Positions 1 through 5,914 are shown, numbered from the stretch's first letter. The stretch: 6,120 nucleotides of DNA from Bacteroidales bacterium (GCA_004558865.1 SFCY01000132.1:1-6120); one strand, 5' to 3'. A program made the numbers and translations. Notes: generated by a model not told the origin, from the sequence alone.

Positions 1-11
1 GTCTTCTGCAT

Positions 12-93
12 CTATCGGTCTCAAAACGTCAAGTCTCATCGGTCGTGTAGCCCGCTACACTCCCTCTTCAACTTACGTTTTGAGTCCCGATAG
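12..93. repeat. Long composite hairpin (imperfect palindrome)
   Basis: Seen directly: the outer stem pairs 12-18 (CTATCGG) with 87-93, 20-29 (CTCAAAACGT) with 75-84, and 31-34 (AAGT) with 71-74. That is 21 base pairs, interrupted by a 1x2 internal loop (19 against 85-86) and one extrahelical C at 30. Inside the loop lies a second hairpin, GTGTAG (45-50) and CTACAC (55-60), with a CCCG tetraloop. No T-run follows on either strand, so it is not a standard intrinsic terminator. Its position downstream of a convergently ending operon would suit a repetitive extragenic palindrome or another mobile hairpin; this is inference, because copy number cannot be seen from one window. Two plus-strand frames are open through it, so it could overlap the end of a gene lying to the left. 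Confidence 0.75.
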
Positions 94-248
94 CTTGCAC
101 AATACGACCCGACCTAATTTATAGAACCAGCCTTTAGAATCAACCTAAAATCAATAAACACGCAATCCGCATCTACCAACCCTCAAAGAATCAAGCACAT
201 CAGTATTACAGCCCCAAAAAACAGACTTGCACCTGCCAATATACAGGC
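94..248. other. Non-coding gap, plus strand C-rich and G-poor
   Basis: This lies downstream of the WbqC-family gene and I see no supported gene in it. In 121-240 I count 37 C against 12 G on the plus strand, a strong skew unlike the neighbouring genes. A weak 4-bp hairpin (232-235 with 244-247) and an A6 run at 216-221 lie just past the WbqC stop, but they are too weak and too far apart to call a terminator for the leftward operon. Confidence 0.5.
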
Positions 249-962
249 TTAGAGGTACATCACGGCCTCGTTGCCTTCATTGAAGAGCAGGTCGAGGATG
301 GAGAGGTTGGGCTGGAATCCGAATTTCTCGCTGAACACCTGGTAATAAGGGCGAGGCTTCCACGACTCATCGTCGACAGGATGCTTGGGACGAATCACAT
401 CACGGAAGTCGTGGTAGAGCGACTGCGTCTGCGGATTGTTGTGTTCGTGGATTCCGGCGTGGCGGCGCATGTCGTCGAACACCAACGAGAGTATCGTGAG
501 CGAGCCATATTGTTGTGGACCAAGATAGCGCTCGGTGAAGCTCACATGCGGCTGGATGTCGAGCAGCTGGCACATCTTCTGCATTATCTCAGTGTTGAAG
601 TCGATGAGATACTTCCATTTCCTCTCAAAGAATGGACGCAGGTCGTCGGCGTAGTAGTCGAAAAACGGACTCTCTCCGTAGGCCGACATCAGGGCGTGCC
701 AGTGCAGGTGGCGCCAGTTGCCGTGGTCGGATATGCGCACGTCCTTGACTGGTGTCTTGGTGAGCGTCATGTCGCCGTCGACCTCCACGGGAACGGAAAG
801 GCTCTGCAGCCCCTGCGCGGTGGCGATGATGCACCGGTTGCGGTAGGTCTGTCGGATGAAGTTCTCATGGCGCTCCACCAGACAGGAGTTGTAGCGGTTG
901 AGCTTCTGATACCACTGTATGGGGCCGAAGTAGGTTGTGCTGAGAATGGCTGTGGATATCAT
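249..962 (-). CDS. WbqC family protein
   Basis: This is a 237-residue protein of the WbqC-like family, whose members occur in surface-polysaccharide clusters and widely in Bacteroidota; the reaction is not established. The family pattern is clear: an N-terminal STTYFGPIQWYQKL (8-21), HENFIRQTYRNRC (32-44), DVRISDHGNWRHLHWHALMS (74-93), a SPFFDYYADDLRPFF stretch (98-112) and a C-terminal YYQVFSEKFGFQPNLSILDL (206-225). The many conserved His and aromatic residues suggest a binding or catalytic pocket. No signal peptide or membrane segment is visible, so it is probably cytoplasmic. The start at 962 is chosen because homologues typically begin just before the STxYFxPIQ motif. An in-frame ATG at 1061 would add 33 residues without family character and would lie 12 bases after the upstream stop. 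The gene is probably the last of the dapB-lepB operon; its stop is TAA at 249-251. Confidence 0.85.
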   Translation of the reverse strand: MISTAILSTTYFGPIQWYQKLNRYNSCLVERHENFIRQTYRNRCIIATAQGLQSLSVPVEVDGDMTLTKTPVKDVRISDHGNWRHLHWHALMSAYGESPFFDYYADDLRPFFERKWKYLIDFNTEIMQKMCQLLDIQPHVSFTERYLGPQQYGSLTILSLVFDDMRRHAGIHEHNNPQTQSLYHDFRDVIRPKHPVDDESWKPRPYYQVFSEKFGFQPNLSILDLLFNEGNEAVMYL

Positions 963-1035
963 TTCCTTGGTGGGGTGTTCTTGTTCGAAGAAAGTTATGC
1001 AAGCTTGAAGCAAGCGATTGTCGATTGGTTTCCTT

Positions 1036-1052
1036 GCGGGGGATAAGCCCGC
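1036..1052. other. Small hairpin before the WbqC gene
   Basis: GCGGG (1036-1040) and CCCGC (1048-1052) form a 5-bp GC stem with a 7-base loop. It sits in the 963-1073 interval between the small S26-like gene and the preferred WbqC start. If translation starts at 1061 instead, the hairpin is simply coding sequence. No T-run follows on the minus strand, so it is not a terminator. No promoter was recognised in this interval. Confidence 0.4.
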
Positions 1053-1073
1053 GGACGGCATGGGCGAATGGTG

Positions 1074-1490
1074 CTATTGCCAGGGCAGGCGCCAGAGCCG
1101 GTAGGCCTTGCCTGTCACCGTGTTTTGCAGCACCAATTGCCTCCCCGCTCCCGTTTCGAGGAGATAGAGCCCGCAGTCGTGGCAACCACAGTTCTGCCAG
1201 CAATGCCGCTTGGGGATGACATATCGTTGGCCACGGAGCGAGATGGTGTCGCCGGGCAGCGCCACCACTACGCCCAAGGCAGCCGATGCGCTGTCGGAAC
1301 GGAAGGCTATGAGGTCGCTACGCTTGAGGCAACAGCGGTCGAGCTTGTTCACGACAACATAGTCGCCGCTGTCTACACGGCCGCGGAGCGTGACCGCCGA
1401 CTGATAGACGCCAAACACATAGAGGCGGAGAAGCAGCATCAGCGCCACCGATGCCGCCACGATGATAAGCGAGTTCCCTATCTGCCTCAT
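1074..1490 (-). CDS. Small S26 signal-peptidase-like protein, catalytic residues missing
   Basis: The protein has 138 residues: one N-terminal membrane segment (about 7-27), then a short extracytoplasmic domain. Signal peptidase I likeness comes from SGDYVVVNKLDRC (41-53), matching the GDYLFVSKL of the neighbouring LepB, followed by LKRSDLIAFR (55-64) and VVALPGDTISLRGQRYVI (75-92), matching the VGLPG box. Aligning on GDY puts Thr34 at the nucleophilic Ser position; aligning on LPG puts Gly73 at the general-base Lys position. The GDNRxNSxDSR box is absent. Instead there is a cysteine cluster, HCWQNCGCHDCG (96-107), plus Cys53-Cys54. It follows lepB by an 81-base gap and probably shares its mRNA. 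It reads as a degenerate S26 paralogue without dyad chemistry, perhaps a partner or modulator of LepB (inference). A truncated relic is the alternative, although the frame is intact. Confidence 0.75.
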   Translation of the reverse strand: MRQIGNSLIIVAASVALMLLLRLYVFGVYQSAVTLRGRVDSGDYVVVNKLDRCCLKRSDLIAFRSDSASAALGVVVALPGDTISLRGQRYVIPKRHCWQNCGCHDCGLYLLETGAGRQLVLQNTVTGKAYRLWRLPWQ

Positions 1491-1508
1491 TGTGTTGTTG
1501 TTTGTTCA

Positions 1509-1558
1509 GACGCAGCGTCGCACCTGCTCCCCCTGCTTTTGGGGAAGAGATGCGACGC
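1509..1558. repeat. Stem-loop between lepB and the S26-like gene
   Basis: A perfect 8-bp inverted repeat, GCGTCGCA (1515-1522) with TGCGACGC (1551-1558), encloses a second stem, CCCC (1530-1533) with GGGG (1541-1544), around a TGCTTTT loop. A third arm, GACGC (1509-1513), can pair with GCGTC (1515-1519) or stand as a direct repeat of 1554-1558, so two alternative pairings exist. In the leftward transcript the sequence after the stem is A/C-rich with no U-run, arguing against termination. It may set mRNA stability or translation of the small S26-like gene, whose start is 25 bases past the stem (inference). Confidence 0.6.
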
Positions 1559-1571
1559 GGGGCCTGAGGTG

Positions 1572-3104
1572 TTACTTGATATTGTCTACCATCTTGAACA
1601 GTCTTCCCCAACGGATGCCGGAGAACCCGTGGCGGTCGGGGTCGCTGCTCCACCAGATGAAAATGGGCTTGCCCACGATGTGGTCCTCCGGCACGAAGCC
1701 CCAGTAGCGCGAGTCGGCCGAATTGTGGCGGTTGTCGCCCATCATCCAGTAGTAGTCCATCTTGAAGGTGTATTTGGTTGCGGGTTTGCCGTTGATGTAG
1801 ATTCGGTTGTTCCTCACCTTCAGGTCGTTGCCCTCATACACGCCGATGGGGCGCATGTAGATGGCGATGTTGTTCATGTTGAGGTTGATGGTCATGCCCT
1901 TCTTGGGTATCACTACGGGACCATAGTTGTCGCGCGTCCAGCCGTAGACTTGGTTGAGCGGATAGACATTGCCGGAGAAGAGGTCCTTGTCGGTGACGCG
2001 GCGCACAGCGGTGACAATGCCCGCGCGCCTCAGCCCGTTGAGGGCCTTTGTGGTGAGGGGCATGTAGCCGTCGTACAGCTGCAGCACCTGCTGGTTGAGT
2101 ACGAGTCCGTTCTCAACGTCGGTTCCATGCAGGCGGCCCAACGACTCCAAGTCCTCCATGGTGATGCCAAGTTCCTTGCGCATGCCGTTGTACATGTCGC
2201 CCATCAGGTCCATGGCGTTGACATTGCGCAGCTTCACAAAATAAGTGTACTGCACGTTGTCGGGCTCCTTGTTGGGCTTTCCGTTGAGGAATACGATGCC
2301 GTTCCTCACTTGGAGCGTCATGCCGGGCAGACCCACACAGCGCTTCACATAGTTCTCGCGGCGGTCGGTGGGCCGCCAGTGGATCTCGCCGTATGTGAGC
2401 TGATGGTCCTGAACGTAGGCGCGCCCCAGGTTGTAGAGGTTGCTGAAGTAGTCGAGTTGCTGCTGCGGGCCCATCTTCGACGGGTCGGCGGGAGTGGACG
2501 TCTGCTGATAGTAGAGCTGGCGCCCGCAGTTGTAGACGATGTCGTAGTATTCTGTCTGGTAAGGCTGCTCCGTGACGATGGTGTCGCCGGCAGGATAGTT
2601 GAACACCACGATGTCGTTGAGTTCCACATTGCCGAAGCCCTTCACGCGGCGGTAGTCCCACTGTGGCCAAGGAATGTAGCTCTGCACGTTGACCACGGGC
2701 AGCGTGTGCTGCGTCAGGGGCATGGTGAGCGGTGTCTGCGGGATGCGCGGCCCGTAGCTCAGCTTGGAGACGAACAGGTAGTCGCCCGTGAGCAGGCTCT
2801 TCTCCAACGAAGACGAGGGGATGACGAAGTTCTGGAAGAAGAAGAGGTTGATGAAATACACGGCCACGAGAGCGAAGACGATGGCATCGACCCAGCTCAT
2901 GACAAACCGTGTGACGCTGTCGGAATCGCGCCACCACTGCCAGCGTATTTTCTTGGTGATGTATACGTCGTAGATGAACGGCACCACGAGCAGTCCCCAC
3001 CAGCTCTTCACCCAAAGGAGAAAAAGCAGATAGAGGGCGAGGACGGCTATAAACTTGGCCCACTGCTTCTTGGGGTTGAGCTTGGCCTTTTCTTTGTCAA
3101 TCAT
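1572..3104 (-). CDS. lepB: Signal peptidase I
   Basis: Leader peptidase of family S26 removes signal peptides from exported proteins at the outer face of the inner membrane with a Ser/Lys dyad. The protein has 510 residues. Hydrophobic segments lie at about 16-32, 36-49 and 72-90. The nucleophile box IPSSSLEKSL (95-104) places the catalytic Ser at 99, followed by GDYLFVSKLSYGPR (107-120). The general base is Lys254 in VKRCVGLPG (253-261), with FLNGKP (272-277) after it. GDNRHNSADSRYWGFVPEDH (456-475) is the third signature. About 195 residues separate the Lys box from the last box, much more than in compact enzymes; the insert includes a second NGK-type strand (438-440). The usual Met after the nucleophile is Leu. 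The start at 3104 precedes a charged tail and the first membrane segment; no Shine-Dalgarno is apparent. The gene lies 119 bases after dapB with no promoter seen between, so it is probably co-transcribed. Confidence 0.95.
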   Translation of the reverse strand: MIDKEKAKLNPKKQWAKFIAVLALYLLFLLWVKSWWGLLVVPFIYDVYITKKIRWQWWRDSDSVTRFVMSWVDAIVFALVAVYFINLFFFQNFVIPSSSLEKSLLTGDYLFVSKLSYGPRIPQTPLTMPLTQHTLPVVNVQSYIPWPQWDYRRVKGFGNVELNDIVVFNYPAGDTIVTEQPYQTEYYDIVYNCGRQLYYQQTSTPADPSKMGPQQQLDYFSNLYNLGRAYVQDHQLTYGEIHWRPTDRRENYVKRCVGLPGMTLQVRNGIVFLNGKPNKEPDNVQYTYFVKLRNVNAMDLMGDMYNGMRKELGITMEDLESLGRLHGTDVENGLVLNQQVLQLYDGYMPLTTKALNGLRRAGIVTAVRRVTDKDLFSGNVYPLNQVYGWTRDNYGPVVIPKKGMTINLNMNNIAIYMRPIGVYEGNDLKVRNNRIYINGKPATKYTFKMDYYWMMGDNRHNSADSRYWGFVPEDHIVGKPIFIWWSSDPDRHGFSGIRWGRLFKMVDNIK

Positions 3105-3129
3105 TGTCTGTCTGTATTTTTGTTTCCCG

Positions 3130-3208
3130 GCATGGGTGGGCGGCTTGTCGGCACGCGGTTTGGCAGCATTCCAAGACTATGCCAGCAAGCGTCGCAGGCT
3201 TCCCATGC
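3130..3208. repeat. Nested inverted repeats in the dapB-lepB gap
   Basis: Three inverted repeats are nested: GCATGGG (3130-3136) with CCCATGC (3202-3208), GCTTG (3143-3147) with CAAGC (3186-3190), and TGGCA (3161-3165) with TGCCA (3180-3184). The arms could fold as one long interrupted stem-loop in the untranslated RNA ahead of lepB, starting about 25 bases upstream of its ATG. The right arm also carries GCGTCGCA (3189-3196), the 8-base word that forms the stem in the lepB/S26-like gap. The stems are short and separated by internal loops, so the fold is only suggested. Confidence 0.4.
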
Positions 3209-3223
3209 TACATTATATATATG

Positions 3224-3979
3224 TTAGAACTTGAACAGGTCGGTTGTGGTGAGCAACCCCTCGTGGGTGAGGGTGAACTCGGCGGCCAACACCGCACCCA
3301 ACGCGAATCCCTTGCGCGAGTGGGCCGAATGGCTGATGGTGATGCAGTCGGCCTCTGAGTCGTAGCTGACGGTGTGTATGCCCGACACCTCATCGTGGCG
3401 CACGCTGTTGATGAGCAGTTCCTCCGGCTTGTGGTCGGCAGAGCCGTCGACGTGTCCGTCGTCCCAGACGCACGTACCCTTTTTCCAAGCGGTCTTGCGG
3501 TCGAGCCGGCTCACGATGTCCTCGGCCAGCGTGATGGCCGTGCCGGATGGAGCGTCGAGCTTGTGCACGTGGTGGGTCTCCTCCATGGCCACGTCGTATT
3601 GGGGAAACTGATTCATGATCTGTGCCAAGTATTTGTTGACAGCAGAGAAGATGGCCACGCCGATGGAGAAGTTGGAAGCCCAGAATAGCGTTTGGTGGCC
3701 CTCGCGCACGAGGCGTTCCACATCCTCCTTGTGGTCTTTCATCCAACCCGTGGAGCCGCTCACCACCTTCACGTGGTGGCTGAAAGCCTTGAGGTAGTTG
3801 GCGTAGGCTGCCGTGGGATTGGTAAATTCAATGGCGACGTCGGCCGATGCGAATGCGGGGGAGTCAAAATCCTCCTGGTTGTCGACGTCGATTTTGCAAA
3901 CGATTTCATGACCACGCTCCAGAGCGATCTGCTCTATCATGTGTCCCATCTTTCCGTAGCCGATGAGTGCTATCTTCAT
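3224..3979 (-). CDS. dapB: 4-hydroxy-tetrahydrodipicolinate reductase
   Basis: DapB reduces 4-hydroxy-tetrahydrodipicolinate with NAD(P)H in the cytoplasm, a step to meso-diaminopimelate for peptidoglycan and to lysine. The protein has 251 residues, close to the usual size. The N-terminal Rossmann domain begins with ALIGYGKMG (4-12), a variant of the usual GxxGRMG. Also visible are SGSTGW (74-79), ASNFSIGV (101-108) and the substrate signature EETHHVHKLDAPSGTA (133-148), in which His136 and Lys140 align with the catalytic His159 and Lys163 of the E. coli enzyme. The acidic IDVD (30-33) after the second strand, without a nearby Arg, hints at NADH use (inference). An ATG at 4183 in the same frame would add 68 residues, but the Rossmann start fixes position 3979, and the promoter-like -7 element lies between the two. 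It probably heads the operon with lepB. Confidence 0.97.
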   Translation of the reverse strand: MKIALIGYGKMGHMIEQIALERGHEIVCKIDVDNQEDFDSPAFASADVAIEFTNPTAAYANYLKAFSHHVKVVSGSTGWMKDHKEDVERLVREGHQTLFWASNFSIGVAIFSAVNKYLAQIMNQFPQYDVAMEETHHVHKLDAPSGTAITLAEDIVSRLDRKTAWKKGTCVWDDGHVDGSADHKPEELLINSVRHDEVSGIHTVSYDSEADCITISHSAHSRKGFALGAVLAAEFTLTHEGLLTTTDLFKF

Positions 3980-4010
3980 ATTTTTCGCTATTACTGTTTG
4001 ATGTTTTCGG

Positions 4011-4018
4011 CAAAGATA
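4011..4018 (-). promoter_or_regulatory. Predicted promoter -7 element for dapB
   Basis: On the minus strand this reads TATCTTTG, an exact match to the Bacteroidota TAnnTTTG element, and its last base is 32 bases upstream of the dapB ATG. No clear TTTG lies at the expected -33 distance; the nearest (4048-4051) is 29 bases upstream, which is too far. The match and its spacing to the gene resemble the elements before the S41 protease and the tRNA. Confidence 0.6.
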
Positions 4019-4062
4019 ATGATTTTTAGGCAGATAATGGCTCTTTGCAAATATAAAATAAT

Positions 4063-4107
4063 AAAAAAGCCCAAAACAGTCGGCCCAGCCATGCGAGGCC
4101 GGGCCGA
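4063..4107 (-). terminator. Probable terminator of the S41 protease gene
   Basis: CGGCCC (4081-4086) pairs with GGGCCG (4101-4106), extended by T4080-A4107. After an A/C mismatch, GCC (4088-4090) pairs with GGC (4097-4099) around a 6-base loop. In the leftward transcript the stem is followed, after 11 bases, by TTTTTTATTATTTT (4068 down to 4055). The gap between stem and T-run is longer than in a classic intrinsic terminator, so termination is likely but not certain. Confidence 0.6.
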
Positions 4108-4125
4108 TGGATGGTGTTCCACATT

Positions 4126-4183
4126 CCACAACCGACAGTCCGATTGTGGGTGTTCTGTTTGTGGGGCATGGCAAGGGCCCCAC
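4126..4183 (-). other. Two further stem-loops in the protease 3' region
   Basis: The first begins 3 bases after the protease stop: GTGGGGC (4161-4167) pairs with GCCCCAC (4177-4183) over a 9-base loop. The second pairs CCACAA (4126-4131) with TTGTGG (4144-4149) and is extended by a G-U pair (4132/4143) and two GC pairs (4133-4134 with 4141-4142). The G-U pair can form only in minus-strand RNA, which fits a role in the protease transcript. With the terminator stem they make three tandem hairpins. Confidence 0.55.
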
Positions 4184-4186
4184 CGT

Positions 4187-5851
4187 CTACTCTTTCCTCT
4201 TCGGTTGCAGGAGCTTGCGGTATTCGGCTGGATTGTTGATGAGGCGCACGGCCTCCTTATAGGTCTTGTCGTGGCGGAGCGCATTCTCCTCCACACCACT
4301 CTGATAGTAGTAGCAGGCCACGATGTCGGCGGCCAGCATGTCCTTTATTTCCTCCTTGTGGTAGTTGAGGTCGTGGGCCACATTGTGGGCCAGCTTCTTC
4401 TCCAATGCGTCAAACTCCTCTTTCGAGTCCTCATAGTAGCCCTCAAACTTAGCCAGTTTCTTCAGCTCCTTCAGATAGCGTTCGGTATACATGTCGTATT
4501 TGAAGCCGTTCCTCAGCACCATGGCCTTGAACTCCTCGTAGTCGGCGTCGGAAAGCTCAAACTCGCCTGCCGGAGCGATGGTGGGATGCTTGGCCACATA
4601 CTGTATCTCATAGTCGGCCACGGTGTTGGTGGAGTCGATGAGGCTGAAGAGGGCCGTGGCGATGTTCGACACCGAGTCGGGCACCACCTCCACGTCGGGC
4701 TTGATGCCCTTGCTGTCGAGCACCTCGCGTCCATTGGCCGTATGGAACACCTTGGCCAGCGAGTCGGGAACCTCCTCCTCCCATTTTCCACCGCGTCCGT
4801 GGGTGTAGCGTATGGCCTGTATGCACCGCCCGCTGGGAATGTAGTATTTTCCCGTGGTGAGTTTCAGCGTGGCGTTGTATTGCAGCGGCACCGTGCTCTG
4901 CACGATGCCCTTGCCGTAGGTGCGTTGGCCCATGATGACCGCGCGGTCGTAGTCCTGCAGCGCGCCGCTGGTGATCTCGCTCGAGGAGGCCGTGTTGCCG
5001 TTGACCAGCACCACCACAGGCATCACCGTGTCTACCGGCTCCGTCGTGGTGCGGAACTCCTGCGACATCCTTTTCAGCTGTCCGCGGTTGGTCACCACCA
5101 CCCTGTCGCGCGGGATGAAGATGTTGACCAACTTCACGGCCTCGTCCTCCAGTCCGCCGCCATTGTCGCGCAGGTCGAGCACCAGTCCCTTGATGCCCTG
5201 CTTGCGCATGTCGATGACGTGGTTGCGGATGTCGCGCGCGCAGTTCTCCGTGAATTTGTTGAGCGACACGTAGCCAATGCTGTCCTTCACGCCGGCGTAG
5301 TCGATTGCCGGCATCTGTATGGCCCGCCGTGTGATCTTGAACTTCATCGTCTTGCCTGTGGAGGGCCGCTTCACTTTCAACATGAATGAAGTGCCCGGCT
5401 CCCCCCTCAGGTGGCTGCTCACATAGTCGTCGGTCTTGCCCTTCATGCTCTCGTCGTCGATGGAGAGAATGATGTCGCCTCGCCTCAGCCCCACCTCGGC
5501 GGCGGGCATTCCCGCGTAGGGTTCCCAGATGACCGTGCAGTCGAGCTTGTAGTTGTGGTGGATGATGGCCCCGATGCCCGCATACTTGCCCGCAATCATC
5601 TGCTGGAAGTCCTTCTTGTTCTCCTCAGGGAAGAACTCCGTGTAGGGGTCCATGGTGGAGAGCATGGCGTTGATGCCCATTGGGATGATGGTGTCGGCGT
5701 CGAGCGTGTCCACATACATGGCGTCGAGATAGCGGTAGACATCGTTGAAGAGCTCAAGGTTCTTCGCTATTTTGAAGTTGTGCTGTTTCTCTGTCTGTGC
5801 CGTCAGAGGCAGTGCGAGCAGTAGCAGCAGGGGGATGATGAGTTTTTTCAT
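4187..5851 (-). CDS. S41 family C-terminal processing protease with PDZ domain
   Basis: This exported serine protease of the Ctp/Prc type has 554 residues. A Sec signal peptide covers residues 1-18 or 1-19, with likely cleavage around LPLTAQ and no lipobox Cys, so it should be periplasmic. The PDZ domain is at about 88-175, with the typical AAEVGLRRGDIILSIDD (117-133). The S41 catalytic region spans about 185-395: GLVLDLRDNGGG (222-233), then VNGNTASSSEITSGALQD (283-300) with probable nucleophile Ser289, and TYGKGIVQ (311-318) with Lys314 and Gln318; the 25-residue Ser-Lys spacing and Gln four residues on match CtpB and Prc. Residues 400-554 form a charged, helix-rich tail whose role I cannot assign. 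It may trim or degrade envelope proteins; the substrate is unknown. It starts at ATG 5851 with AAGAAGA just upstream, has its own promoter and a probable terminator, and looks monocistronic. Confidence 0.95.
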   Translation of the reverse strand: MKKLIIPLLLLLALPLTAQTEKQHNFKIAKNLELFNDVYRYLDAMYVDTLDADTIIPMGINAMLSTMDPYTEFFPEENKKDFQQMIAGKYAGIGAIIHHNYKLDCTVIWEPYAGMPAAEVGLRRGDIILSIDDESMKGKTDDYVSSHLRGEPGTSFMLKVKRPSTGKTMKFKITRRAIQMPAIDYAGVKDSIGYVSLNKFTENCARDIRNHVIDMRKQGIKGLVLDLRDNGGGLEDEAVKLVNIFIPRDRVVVTNRGQLKRMSQEFRTTTEPVDTVMPVVVLVNGNTASSSEITSGALQDYDRAVIMGQRTYGKGIVQSTVPLQYNATLKLTTGKYYIPSGRCIQAIRYTHGRGGKWEEEVPDSLAKVFHTANGREVLDSKGIKPDVEVVPDSVSNIATALFSLIDSTNTVADYEIQYVAKHPTIAPAGEFELSDADYEEFKAMVLRNGFKYDMYTERYLKELKKLAKFEGYYEDSKEEFDALEKKLAHNVAHDLNYHKEEIKDMLAADIVACYYYQSGVEENALRHDKTYKEAVRLINNPAEYRKLLQPKRKE

Positions 5852-5880
5852 TCTTCTTGGATGCTTATTGATTACAGCTG

Positions 5881-5914
5881 CAAAAGTAATATATAATTAG
5901 GTGAAAAAAACAAT
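5881..5914 (-). promoter_or_regulatory. Predicted promoter of the S41 protease gene
   Basis: The minus strand reads TACTTTTG at 5888-5881, an exact TAnnTTTG -7 element ending 30 bases before the ATG. A weak -33 match (ATTG, 5914-5911) lies 22 bases further upstream. The expected leader is short, roughly 22-25 bases. It is divergent from the tRNA promoter in the same 182-base gap. Confidence 0.65.

Noticed and set aside
12..93. Integron attC site
   Set aside because: The size and bulged stem are suggestive, but the terminal RYYYAAC/GTTRRRY core pair is not where it should be.
1..93. 3' end of a protein gene entering from the left
   Set aside because: The plus frame is open only for about 30 codons to a TAG at 91-93 and follows the palindrome; no motif supports coding.
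232..247. Terminator just after the WbqC gene
   Set aside because: Only 4 base pairs with an 8-base loop, and the T-run is 10 bases further on.
381..1046. Open frame of 221 codons on the plus strand
   Set aside because: Antisense to the WbqC-family gene, with no motif of its own.
1515..1558. Intrinsic terminator between lepB and the S26-like gene
   Set aside because: The stem is good, but no U-run follows in the leftward transcript.
2113..3063. Open frame of 316 codons on the minus strand
   Set aside because: Same strand as lepB but in another frame; Arg/Ala/His-rich translation with no domain.
1068..3227. Open frame of 719 codons on the plus strand
   Set aside because: It is antisense to lepB and the S26-like gene, whose family motifs are unmistakable; the translation is Val/His-rich with no recognisable domain.
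4048..4075. Second promoter for dapB (TATATTTG at 4055-4048 with TTTG at 4075-4072)
   Set aside because: The spacing is only 16 bases and it lies within the terminator T-rich run; weaker than the element at 4011-4018, though not excluded.
3980..4183. N-terminal extension of DapB to the ATG at 4183
   Set aside because: The extra 68 residues precede the Rossmann-fold start and would be encoded across the terminator hairpin and the -7 element.
3692..5389. Open frame of 565 codons on the plus strand
   Set aside because: It runs antisense through dapB and the S41 protease and across the intergenic terminator; low-complexity Val/His/Leu composition typical of a shadow frame.
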